Below are positions 1 to 5,880 of a DNA stretch of 7,535 bases, one piece after another. Source of the DNA: Gemmatimonadota bacterium (GTDB taxonomy: Bacteria; Gemmatimonadota; Gemmatimonadetes; Longimicrobiales; Gaopeijiaceae); the NCBI GenBank assembly GCA_002731735.1, contig PCCM01000108.1, positions 8,837-16,371 of the forward strand, written 5' to 3'. How positions within the stretch are numbered: the stretch's first letter is position 1; each line of letters begins with the position of its first letter. Under the pieces are notes generated by a model. The model was not told the DNA's origin. It did no database searches and saw nothing but the letters and a program-made list of their open reading frames with translations. Position numbers and translations under genes: made by a program.

Positions 1-429
1 GGCCCGCAAGCCGGGAAGCTGTCCGACCGAATCGGCCGGAAACGGATCATCATCATGTCGAGCGTCGGCCTCTCTCTCGTGATGCTCTTGACGAGCGTAC
101 TGGTCCGTGAGTTCTGGGCCGCTTATGCCCTCTATTTCGTTCTCATGGTACTCGTGGCGGCGCGCCTCAGTCCCTTCTCGGCGCTGTTGACGGCACTCGT
201 GAGCGGTGAACGCCGAGGCTCACTGATGAGCATGACCATCGCGTTGGGGCAGATCGGCTTCGCAGTAGGTGCTGCCGCGGCTGGGCCCATGTACAGCCGT
301 TTCGGGTTCGCAAGCAACACCGTCCTGGGAGCAGTCGCCGTGTTGATCATGGCAGGGATCATCGCGTACCTCGTGCCCGAACCGGAGTCTCAGGACGATA
401 TATCCGTAGTTCCTGAAACTGTTCTCTGA
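1..429 (+). CDS. MFS transporter, C-terminal part (5' end outside window)
   Basis: The frame is open from base 1 and ends at TGA 427-429, so 142 residues of a longer protein are present. Residues 5-15 (GKLSDRIGRKR) match the MFS loop motif GxLxDRxGRR. About four hydrophobic segments follow, near residues 16-36, 40-65, 78-100 and 105-126, and then a short acidic tail. That layout fits the loop 8-9 copy of the motif followed by transmembrane helices 9-12 of a 12-helix MFS permease in the inner membrane. Proteins of this superfamily move small molecules by uniport, symport or antiport. The substrate cannot be told from this part. The gene ends 69 bases before the proposed accA start. A drug-efflux or sugar-type carrier are both possible. 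The family call is firm, the substrate unknown. Confidence 0.85.
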   Translation, partial: GPQAGKLSDRIGRKRIIIMSSVGLSLVMLLTSVLVREFWAAYALYFVLMVLVAARLSPFSALLTALVSGERRGSLMSMTIALGQIGFAVGAAAAGPMYSRFGFASNTVLGAVAVLIMAGIIAYLVPEPESQDDISVVPETVL

Positions 430-458
430 GTGTAGCCGCCCCAGTGCCCGACCCATTA

Positions 459-484
459 GTATGGGGGGCGCTAATTCCCCATGC
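459..484 (+). promoter_or_regulatory. Hairpin just upstream of the accA ribosome site
   Basis: Bases 459-466 (GTATGGGG) can pair with 477-484 (CCCCATGC) as an eight-pair stem with one G-U pair and a ten-base loop. It lies between the MFS stop and the accA Shine-Dalgarno site. There is no T-run after it, so it is not a classical intrinsic terminator. It would bury an ATG at 481 inside the stem but leave the GGAG at 488-491 free. Bases 452-456 (CCCAT) could instead pair with 461-465 (ATGGG), which competes with the first stem. A role in terminating the MFS transcript or tuning accA translation is inference only. Confidence 0.3.
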
Positions 485-487
485 ACT

Positions 488-491
488 GGAG
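488..491 (+). promoter_or_regulatory. Shine-Dalgarno site that supports the TTG start of accA
   Basis: GGAG at 488-491 lies seven bases before TTG 499, an ideal spacing. The in-frame ATG at 481 precedes this site and has only a G-run 12 or more bases upstream. ATG 538 has no good site in front of it. Confidence 0.6.
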
Positions 492-498
492 AGCGACG

Positions 499-1485
499 TT
501 GGCCAGATCGCCGAGGTTTGAATTCGAGCGAAACCTCATGGAAGTCCAGGAGCAGATCGATGCGCTCGTGGCTTCGGCCGAGCGCAGCGGCTTCGACGTT
601 TCCGAGGATCTCAAGGGACTCCGAAAGAAATTGGATGCCTTGAAAGAGTCTACGTACCAGAATCTCACTCCCATGGAGCAGGTTCAGGTGGCGCGCCACC
701 CGGAACGCCCCTACACGCTCGATTACATCGAGCGGATTTTCACGAACTGGATGGAGTTGCACGGAGATAGAGCCTTCCGGGACGACGAGGCGATCGTCGG
801 GGGATGGGCGGCGCTCGGAGGCACCCCTGTCATGGTGATAGGCCACCAGAAGGGTCGTACCATCAAGGAGAACCTGCGCCGGAACTTCGGAATGGCACAT
901 CCGGAAGGCTACCGGAAGGCCTTGAGGCTCATGCGGCAGGCAGAAAAATTCGGGCGGGCGGTGGTCACCTTCATCGATACTCCAGGCGCCTACCCCGGAC
1001 TCGGCTCGGAGGAGCGGGGGGTCGCTGAGGCCATTGCGACGAACTTACGGGAAATGGCGCGGCTGAAGGTCCCGCTCGTGTCGGTGATCATCGGAGAAGG
1101 CGGCTCCGGCGGGGCACTCGGTATCGGTGTAACCGATCGCATACTCATGCTGGAGCACTCCGTATACTCGGTGATATCACCCGAGGGCTGCGCCGCGATC
1201 CTTTGGCACTCTCGCGATTTCAAGGCAGAGGCGGCAGCGGCGCTCAAGATAACTTCCAAGGATCTGGTCACGTTGGGCGTGGCCGATGAGATCATTCCCG
1301 AGCCATCGGGGGGAGCACACTCGGATTGGGACGCCGCGGCGGCTTCTGTGAAGAAGGCCCTCGGGCGCAACCTCAGCGAACTGAGCAAAATCAAGACAGA
1401 CCGACTGCGGAAGACGCGCTGGGCGAAGTACGCGGCGATGGGGGCGTGGGGTGAGCCCACGCCCAAGACTCCCCCCACCAACTGA
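499..1485 (+). CDS. accA: Acetyl-CoA carboxylase, carboxyltransferase subunit alpha
   Basis: AccA pairs with AccD to form the carboxyltransferase that moves CO2 from biotin-BCCP to acetyl-CoA, giving malonyl-CoA, the first committed step of fatty acid synthesis in the cytosol. From TTG 499 the protein has 328 residues, close to the usual 315-330. Residues 6-60 form the helical N-terminal part, starting with an FEFE segment like the N-termini of known AccA proteins. The core shows RHPERPYTLDYI, GHQKGR (about 115-120), the RRNFGM segment, DTPGAYPG (about 160-167), the glycine-rich GEGGSGGALGIG (about 199-210) that forms oxyanion and CoA contacts, and SVISPEGCAAILW. All are family landmarks and look intact. 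An ATG at 481 would add six residues unlike the family, and ATG 538 would cut the conserved start. The gene ends 15 bases before ricT, which suggests co-transcription. accD is not in the window. Confidence 0.95.
   Translation: MARSPRFEFERNLMEVQEQIDALVASAERSGFDVSEDLKGLRKKLDALKESTYQNLTPMEQVQVARHPERPYTLDYIERIFTNWMELHGDRAFRDDEAIVGGWAALGGTPVMVIGHQKGRTIKENLRRNFGMAHPEGYRKALRLMRQAEKFGRAVVTFIDTPGAYPGLGSEERGVAEAIATNLREMARLKVPLVSVIIGEGGSGGALGIGVTDRILMLEHSVYSVISPEGCAAILWHSRDFKAEAAAALKITSKDLVTLGVADEIIPEPSGGAHSDWDAAAASVKKALGRNLSELSKIKTDRLRKTRWAKYAAMGAWGEPTPKTPPTN
1442..1464 (+). repeat. Perfect 9-bp GC-rich inverted repeat in the 3' end of accA
   Basis: Bases 1442-1450 (GGGCGTGGG) are exactly complementary to 1456-1464 (CCCACGCCC) around a five-base loop (GTGAG). 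The hairpin lies inside the last codons of accA, about 19 bases before its stop and 36 before the ricT ATG. There is no T-run after it, so termination is unlikely. An mRNA processing or stability element, or a pause ahead of ricT translation, is possible but is inference. Confidence 0.45.
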
Positions 1486-1500
1486 GCACGGTTCAGTTCA

Positions 1501-2346
1501 ATGGCCGATTTCGCCGAGGTTAGCTTCAAAGGTACCCGCAAGGGCTATTTCGCATACGAGGCCCTCGATCTCGTTCCCGGGGCCCCCGTCATCGTCGAAG
1601 CGGGCCGGGGCGAGGATCTCGGTGAGATCACGGCGCTGGGATCGATCGCGGAGCGCAAGTGTGAGACGTCAGGGGGATGCGCCACCCCGCTGCCCGAAAG
1701 GCGCGTTCTCCGTGTGGCTCGGCAGACCGAACGTGTCGGGATGGAGAAACTTCGGGCGGATGAGACCCGCGTCCGGACAGAGACGCGTAAGCTCGTCGAG
1801 CGCCACAAACTGAACATGAAGATTACGGAAGCCGAGTGGCAGTTCGACAAGAACAAGTTGATCATCTACTTCACGGCGGACCGTCGAGTCGACTTCCGAG
1901 AACTGGTTCGCTCTCTCGCGCGTATGTTCCGGACCCGCATCGAGCTGAAGCAAATCGGGGTCCGCGACGAAGCGGCGCTTCTCGGCGGGGTCGGGCGTTG
2001 CGGCCGCGAGCTCTGTTCTTCGGTTTGGCTACCGGCGTTGAAACCCGTGAGCCTGCAGCTGGCCAAAGACCAGAAGCTGTCGCTCAATCCGGCTCAAATA
2101 TCGGGGTGCTGTGGGCGCCTCATGTGTTGCCTCATGTACGAGCACAAGACCTACGTGGAGGCACGCCGCCGATTCCCTAGGGAGGGCAAGATCCTTCGTA
2201 CGTACTTGGGAGAAGAGAAGGTGGTCAGCGTCGAAATCTTGCAGGAGACCGTCACACTTCGTTCCGCTGAGGGGGAGCGCCGCACCGTATCCCTCGAAGA
2301 GCTCAAGAGCGAGGTCTCTGCGACGCCCCCAACTACCCCTACATGA
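1501..2346 (+). CDS. ricT: PSP1-domain protein, RicT (YaaT) family
   Basis: The 281-residue protein matches the PSP1/RicT family along its length. The N-terminal part (1-60) has the FKGTRKGYF segment. The core (about 85-215) includes the conserved GGVGRCGRELC (162-172), LAKDQKLSLNP (187-197) and ISGCCGRLMCCL (200-211), and the C-terminal tail is charged. In Bacillus subtilis RicT joins RicA and RicF in a complex with Fe-S clusters that helps RNase Y mature mRNAs and affects competence, biofilm and sporulation. Its role in bacteria without those partners is not settled. Cysteines here are C54, C60, C167, C172, C203, C204, C209 and C210. As I recall the B. subtilis protein it has a second cysteine after the one equivalent to C172, where this protein has serine, while C203 seems additional. 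There is no clear Shine-Dalgarno site before ATG 1501, and accA ends 15 bases upstream, so reinitiation is plausible. Its stop overlaps metG by four bases; ricT near metG is also seen in other phyla. Confidence 0.88.
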   Translation: MADFAEVSFKGTRKGYFAYEALDLVPGAPVIVEAGRGEDLGEITALGSIAERKCETSGGCATPLPERRVLRVARQTERVGMEKLRADETRVRTETRKLVERHKLNMKITEAEWQFDKNKLIIYFTADRRVDFRELVRSLARMFRTRIELKQIGVRDEAALLGGVGRCGRELCSSVWLPALKPVSLQLAKDQKLSLNPAQISGCCGRLMCCLMYEHKTYVEARRRFPREGKILRTYLGEEKVVSVEILQETVTLRSAEGERRTVSLEELKSEVSATPPTTPT

Positions 2347-3875
2347 ACCGTAGATATCTCACGACCCCGATCTACTACGCTACGGGCGATCCCCATCTTG
2401 GGCACGCCTATACAACCGTGCTCGCCGATACGCTGGCCCGGTACTATCGGCAGACCGGCGCCGAGGTCCGCTTTCTGACGGGGACCGACGAGCACGGCCA
2501 AAAGATGCAGGAGGCCGCGGCCAAGCGGGACATGACTCCGATCGAACTCGCCGACCAGATGGCGGAGTCCTTCGAGGCGGCCTGGAAAGACCTGAACATC
2601 TCGTTCGATCGCTTCCTCCGGACGTCCGAGCCGGAGCACATCGGCGTCGTCAGCACGGTTCTCGAGCGGCTCTGGGCCAAGGGACAGATCTACGACGACG
2701 TGTACAGCGGCTGGTACTGCGTCCAGGAAGAACGATACTGGACGGAGAGGGAGGTTGGGGCCGAGCACCTCTGCCCGGACTGCAAACGCCCCGTCGAGTT
2801 CGTGGAAGAGAAGAACTACTTCTTCCGCATGAGTGACTATCAGGAGCGCCTGATCCAGCACATCGAGGACCACCCCGGATGGATCGTTCCCGGGACACGC
2901 CGCAACGAGATTCTCGGGTTCCTCAAACAACCGTTGCAGGACCTCTCGATCTCCCGGCCTAAATCACGTCTTGCGTGGGGTGTAACACTCCCGTTCGATC
3001 CCGATCACGTCTGCTACGTGTGGGTGGACGCGCTCATCAACTACGTCACCGCTTCGGGTCTCCTGGACCCCGATTCTGGCCCCGACCAACCGGGTTTTAC
3101 GGATCAGGGGAATTCATGGTGGCCCGCAAGCCTGCACATCATGGGCAAGGACATCATCACCACACACGCAGTCTACTGGCCGACGCTGCTCATGGCCGCC
3201 GACCTTCCCCTTCCGAAGCAGATTCTTGCGCACGGCTGGTGGATCATGGAAGATGAGAAGATGGCCAAGTCTGTGGGCAACGTCGTGGACCCGTTGGCGC
3301 TACGTGAGGACTATGGTACCGACGGCGTCCGCTGGTACCTGCTCCGCGACATGCCCACGGGCTCTGACGCCTCGTATACGCCCGAACGTTTTCATGCACG
3401 CTACGACGAGCTCGCCAACGTTCTCGGCAACCTCGCCAGCCGTGCCATCTCCATGATCGTCAAATACCGGGACGGGATCATCCCGGAGGCGGCGGGTGAC
3501 GGCTTGGAGGCTGACATCGCATCGACCTTGAGTGCGGTGACCGGGCACATGGATGCACTACGGGTCCATGACGCCATGGCCACGTCCATGGACCTGGCCC
3601 GGACGGCCAACGGCTACGTCGACCGCCGCGAGCCCTGGTCACAAGCCAAGGACCCGTCCGGCGCGGAGGATCTCGATGAGACCCTCGCATCGCTCGCCCG
3701 GGTGCTTGCCGTCCTGACCGCCCTGTTCTTGCCCGTGACGCCGCAAAAAATGACGGACCTCGCGGGCCGGTTGGGCTTGAAGTCGGTGCCGACTCTCGAC
3801 CAAGCCCGCTCCATATCACTCGGGGGTCTCAGGGTCGAGAAGGGCGCACCTCTCTTCCCTCGAGTGGACCGATAG
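2343..3875 (+). CDS. metG: Methionyl-tRNA synthetase (MetRS)
   Basis: MetRS is a class I synthetase that activates methionine with ATP and loads it on initiator and elongator tRNA-Met in the cytosol. The 510-residue protein starts with TTPIYYATGDPHLGH, with the HIGH motif as HLGH at 18-21, followed by TGTDEHG at 47-52. The connective peptide knuckle is at about 124-155, the WVDALINYVT segment at 227-236, HIMGKDI at 265-271, and the KMSKS loop reads KMAKS at 306-310. The anticodon-binding helical domain follows (about 345-500), with ANVLGNLASR and a late FLPVTPQKM. It lacks the C-terminal Trbp111/EMAP-like tRNA-binding domain seen in longer MetRS forms. The knuckle has C126, C144 and C147, but E129 stands where a four-cysteine knuckle has its second cysteine. 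The start ATG overlaps the ricT stop (ATGA), with no Shine-Dalgarno site, so translation is probably coupled. Confidence 0.96.
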   Translation: MNRRYLTTPIYYATGDPHLGHAYTTVLADTLARYYRQTGAEVRFLTGTDEHGQKMQEAAAKRDMTPIELADQMAESFEAAWKDLNISFDRFLRTSEPEHIGVVSTVLERLWAKGQIYDDVYSGWYCVQEERYWTEREVGAEHLCPDCKRPVEFVEEKNYFFRMSDYQERLIQHIEDHPGWIVPGTRRNEILGFLKQPLQDLSISRPKSRLAWGVTLPFDPDHVCYVWVDALINYVTASGLLDPDSGPDQPGFTDQGNSWWPASLHIMGKDIITTHAVYWPTLLMAADLPLPKQILAHGWWIMEDEKMAKSVGNVVDPLALREDYGTDGVRWYLLRDMPTGSDASYTPERFHARYDELANVLGNLASRAISMIVKYRDGIIPEAAGDGLEADIASTLSAVTGHMDALRVHDAMATSMDLARTANGYVDRREPWSQAKDPSGAEDLDETLASLARVLAVLTALFLPVTPQKMTDLAGRLGLKSVPTLDQARSISLGGLRVEKGAPLFPRVDR

Positions 3876-3877
3876 GG

Positions 3878-3941
3878 GATGGTGCGTCGGGTGCGCTTGA
3901 CACTCTCCGACGGCCCCGAATATCTTCCCGTCTGCACCATC
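3878..3941 (+). repeat. Inverted repeats in the metG to M23 gap
   Basis: GATGGTGC at 3878-3885 is perfectly complementary to GCACCATC at 3934-3941. Inside, CGTCGG (3885-3890) can pair with CCGACG (3907-3912), or GACGG (3909-3913) with CCGTC (3928-3932); these two are mutually exclusive. The fold begins three bases after the metG stop. No T-run follows, so it is not a standard terminator. It could protect the 3' end of the metG message or contribute to regulation of the promoter-like boxes it encloses. Confidence 0.35.
3897..3926 (+). promoter_or_regulatory. Possible sigma-70 promoter for the M23 peptidase gene
   Basis: TTGACA at 3897-3902 is a perfect -35 box. With an 18-base spacer it is followed by TATCTT at 3921-3926, four of six matches to TATAAT. 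Transcription would start near 3932, giving a leader of about 115 bases to ATG 4048. A second -10-like box, CATAAT at 3946-3951, has no good -35 partner. This is the only good promoter-like pair I noticed between genes in the window. Confidence 0.4.
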
Positions 3942-4018
3942 AATACATAATGACTGGTTTGAGACGATTCGCCCCTGCTGGACCCACATTTCGGCCTGCA
4001 ATCAGAACGAGTCCGATC

Positions 4019-4051
4019 ATGACGAATCAACGTTGGACCCTCCTTTTATGA
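4019..4051 (+). CDS. Ten-codon upstream open frame coupled to the M23 gene
   Basis: ATG 4019 opens a frame for MTNQRWTLLL that ends at TGA 4049-4051, overlapping ATG 4048 of the M23 gene as ATGA. A weak Shine-Dalgarno (GAG 4009-4011) lies seven bases upstream. The same frame is also open from ATG 3950, which would give 33 residues. The peptide closely resembles the M23 N-terminus MTNERWTFVC. It may be a leader peptide that helps load ribosomes, or a fossil start left by a local duplication with a frame change. Both readings are inference, and expression is unproven. Confidence 0.25.
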   Translation: MTNQRWTLLL

Positions 4052-4068
4052 CCAATGAACGCTGGACC
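4019..4068 (+). repeat. Imperfect direct repeat at the M23 gene start
   Basis: Bases 4019-4039 and 4048-4068 agree at 18 of 21 positions, starting with ATG in both copies. The copies are 29 bases apart, which puts them in different reading frames. The second copy is the start of the M23 gene, the first the upstream open frame. The differences fall at the 6th, 10th and 15th bases of the unit. Confidence 0.6.
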
Positions 4069-4989
4069 TTTGTTTGTGTGTCCGAGGCTGAGCGCCCCGT
4101 GCGGCAGTTCAGCGTATCTGTTGGTGCGCTGCCCTACGTGCCCTCCTTGGTAGCCGCCGTCGTCACTGTCCTAGCCGCGCTGATCATGATCGTTGCTATT
4201 GACGGGTTGTCCCGTGTCGAGGTCCTCAAGCTCCGTGGTGAAAAGGCCGTGATCTCGCAGGAGGTCGAGTCGATACGCACTCGGGTTGCCCAGATGGAAG
4301 GGTCGATCGATGAGTTCATCGAGACAGACGAGAGGTTTCGTCTCATAGCAGGTCTCAATCCCATCGACGCCGAAATATTCGAGGTGGGTGTTGGGGGACC
4401 GGGCATGGCGACGCCCGAATCCACGCCAATGTGGGAGACGGATCCGCTGACCGCCGAAGCCCTCTTCGCCACCTCCTACGACCTCTCGGCGCTGGAGCGG
4501 CGGACGTCCTTGCTCTCCGAGAGCATGGCGGCAGCCCTGGAGAGCCTTGTGGCGAACTACGCTCTTCTCGAAGCAACTCCCTCCATCGTGCCCACCGCCG
4601 GGCAGGGCATCGAGATGGTCAGCAGCACGTTCAGCGAAGCCCGGTTGCATCCCATCTCCAACGAAGAACTCCCGCATATCGGTTTGGATTTCAGTGCGGT
4701 GACCGGCACACCGATTCTTGCGGCCGCGAAGGGAGTCGTTTCATATGCGGGCTGGAAATCAGGGTATGGGAATACGGTCGAAGTCGATCACGGATTCGGA
4801 ATCATGACCCGCTATGCACATTCCGACAGGAACCTTGTCGAACCGGGACAAGTGGTTGCACGGGGTGAGATTCTTGCCCAGGTCGGTAGCACCGGTAGAG
4901 CAACAGCAAGCCATCTCCATTACGAAGTTTGGAAGGATGGCGTGGCCGAAGATCCCCGTGACTATATCCTGAACGGAGTGATTCCCTAG
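4048..4989 (+). CDS. Membrane-anchored M23 family metallopeptidase
   Basis: M23 enzymes are zinc endopeptidases that cut peptidoglycan cross-bridges; non-catalytic relatives such as EnvC and NlpD instead activate amidases. From ATG 4048 the protein has 313 residues. A short cytosolic N-terminus is followed by a membrane segment at about 31-51, a helical coiled-coil stretch at about 57-95, a linker with a second helical stretch at about 134-175, and the M23 domain at about 190-310. Metal ligands are all present: H210 and D214 in PHIGLD, and H291 in the HLH motif (289-291). H258 (RYAHS) and H289 are the further active-site histidines. The domain is therefore probably active in the periplasm, anchored in the inner membrane. 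A TTG at 4033 could add five residues but has no better ribosome site. No clear Shine-Dalgarno precedes ATG 4048; the overlapping upstream frame may supply ribosomes. The gene lies 63 bases before the lipoprotein and may share its transcript. Confidence 0.9.
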   Translation: MTNERWTFVCVSEAERPVRQFSVSVGALPYVPSLVAAVVTVLAALIMIVAIDGLSRVEVLKLRGEKAVISQEVESIRTRVAQMEGSIDEFIETDERFRLIAGLNPIDAEIFEVGVGGPGMATPESTPMWETDPLTAEALFATSYDLSALERRTSLLSESMAAALESLVANYALLEATPSIVPTAGQGIEMVSSTFSEARLHPISNEELPHIGLDFSAVTGTPILAAAKGVVSYAGWKSGYGNTVEVDHGFGIMTRYAHSDRNLVEPGQVVARGEILAQVGSTGRATASHLHYEVWKDGVAEDPRDYILNGVIP

Positions 4990-5042
4990 TGTGGATCTCC
5001 GCCGCCACTTGGTACATTGGCCCAAACTTTTCGGAACACAAC

Positions 5043-5046
5043 GGAG
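5043..5046 (+). promoter_or_regulatory. Shine-Dalgarno site that sets the lipoprotein start
   Basis: GGAG at 5043-5046 lies six bases before ATG 5053. It supports that start over the in-frame TTG at 5017, which would put twelve polar residues ahead of the signal peptide. Confidence 0.75.
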
Positions 5047-5052
5047 TTGGAC

Positions 5053-5826
5053 ATGACGCGTAGCAACTTTCTGCCGGCCATTCTTGGAGCGGCTCTTCTC
5101 TCTGCCTGCGGTCCCACCCAGGTGGTGGTTACCGCTGAGATCGCCCAGAATGACCAGAGCCAGGACGCCGAGCCCAGGGCTTTGGGCGACCTCGAGATTC
5201 GTCTGTTCCCGTACGATCGGGACGCCATTTTCGATTCGCTGACTGCAACGGCCGCGAGGCCCGAACCGCCGATCCCGGACTCGGTACTCACCGCGCAGAA
5301 TCAGGTTGCCGAATCACAGCAGGCCTGGCGCGACGCCGAGGCCCGCTGGAACACCCTTCGAGACACACTTCGTACCCTGAGTGACGAGCTCGACCAGATG
5401 AACCGTCAACAGGGGCAATACCGCGTTCTCTACAATGAATTTCAGGACATGGAGGACGAGTACGCCGACGTGGAGGACGAGCGCGATGCCGCGTTCGAAG
5501 CTTTCACGTCCCTCCAGGGAGCCTCTCTCGCGGCCGCTCAAGAGATCCGTCTGCTCCGTGAGACTTGGGCGGACGAGGCGTACGCCGAGGTGGGCGTGGC
5601 CATGACCGCTCACGAACGGGCAAGCGGACTCCAGGTGCTTGCCGACACGACGGACGCCAATGGTATCGCCGAGTTCGAAGCCGACGCCGGAGATTATTGG
5701 GTAACGGCCCGGTATGAACTCCCCTACACGGAGCTGTACTGGAACATCTCCATAACGGTGGTCCGCGGCGAACCCCTGCAGGTTCGACTCATGCGAGACA
5801 ACGCCTCCTCGCGCCCGAAACTATAA
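5053..5826 (+). CDS. Predicted lipoprotein with coiled coil and C-terminal beta domain, function unknown
   Basis: I do not recognise the family. From ATG 5053 the protein has 257 residues. Residues 1-18 are a short lipoprotein signal peptide (MTRSN, a hydrophobic run, then LLSAC), with the lipid-bearing cysteine at C19 and glycine at +2, which fits the outer membrane. Residues 24-65 may be a small beta segment with EIRLFPYDRDAIF. Residues about 80-165 are rich in E, D, Q, A and R with heptad-like spacing, a long acidic helical hairpin or coiled coil. The C-terminus (about 175-250) has DTTDANGIAEF, GDYWVTARYE and QVRLMR, a pattern typical of carboxypeptidase-regulatory or transthyretin-like beta sandwiches. 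The fold suggests a periplasmic binding or scaffolding role near the envelope, in keeping with the M23 peptidase upstream, but that is inference. Its stop codon is in the same frame as the following fadJ-like gene. Confidence 0.75.
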   Translation: MTRSNFLPAILGAALLSACGPTQVVVTAEIAQNDQSQDAEPRALGDLEIRLFPYDRDAIFDSLTATAARPEPPIPDSVLTAQNQVAESQQAWRDAEARWNTLRDTLRTLSDELDQMNRQQGQYRVLYNEFQDMEDEYADVEDERDAAFEAFTSLQGASLAAAQEIRLLRETWADEAYAEVGVAMTAHERASGLQVLADTTDANGIAEFEADAGDYWVTARYELPYTELYWNISITVVRGEPLQVRLMRDNASSRPKL

Positions 5827-5880
5827 GCGTCGCCCGAAGCCATAAGCATCCACCCTCCGCCCCTCACGAATCCGACGCTT
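5825..5880 (+). repeat. 8-bp inverted repeat around the lipoprotein to fadJ junction
   Basis: AAGCGTCG at 5825-5832 is perfectly complementary to CGACGCTT at 5873-5880, with a 40-base loop. It begins in the lipoprotein stop codon and ends at the first codons conserved in the next gene. The loop holds every candidate start site for that gene. In addition, ATAAGCGTC (5823-5831) recurs with one change as ATAAGCATC (5842-5850). No T-run follows, so it does not look like an intrinsic terminator. Confidence 0.35.

Noticed and set aside
220..900. Long open frame on the - strand across the MFS end and accA
   Set aside because: It lies opposite two clear + strand genes, has no recognisable domain, and is the kind of antisense frame expected in GC-rich coding DNA.
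2151..2930. 259-codon open frame on the - strand opposite ricT and metG
   Set aside because: It overlaps conserved motifs of MetRS and RicT on the other strand and has no ribosome site or domain support.
1..3132. Exact 12-base repeat GGCCCGCAAGCC at 1-12 and 3121-3132
   Set aside because: Both copies lie in unrelated coding sequence, in the MFS gene and metG; a single such match is expected by chance in GC-rich DNA of this length.
4033..4047. TTG 4033 as start of the M23 gene
   Set aside because: It has no better ribosome site than ATG 4048, adds only five residues, and ATG 4048 has the ATGA overlap with the upstream frame.
4990..5052. Promoter search before the lipoprotein gene
   Set aside because: TTGGTA at 5009-5014 has no -10 box at a usable distance, and the 63-base gap is short enough for co-transcription with the M23 gene.
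5017..5052. TTG 5017 as start of the lipoprotein gene
   Set aside because: It would put twelve mostly polar residues in front of a standard lipoprotein signal peptide; ATG 5053 has a GGAG at ideal spacing.
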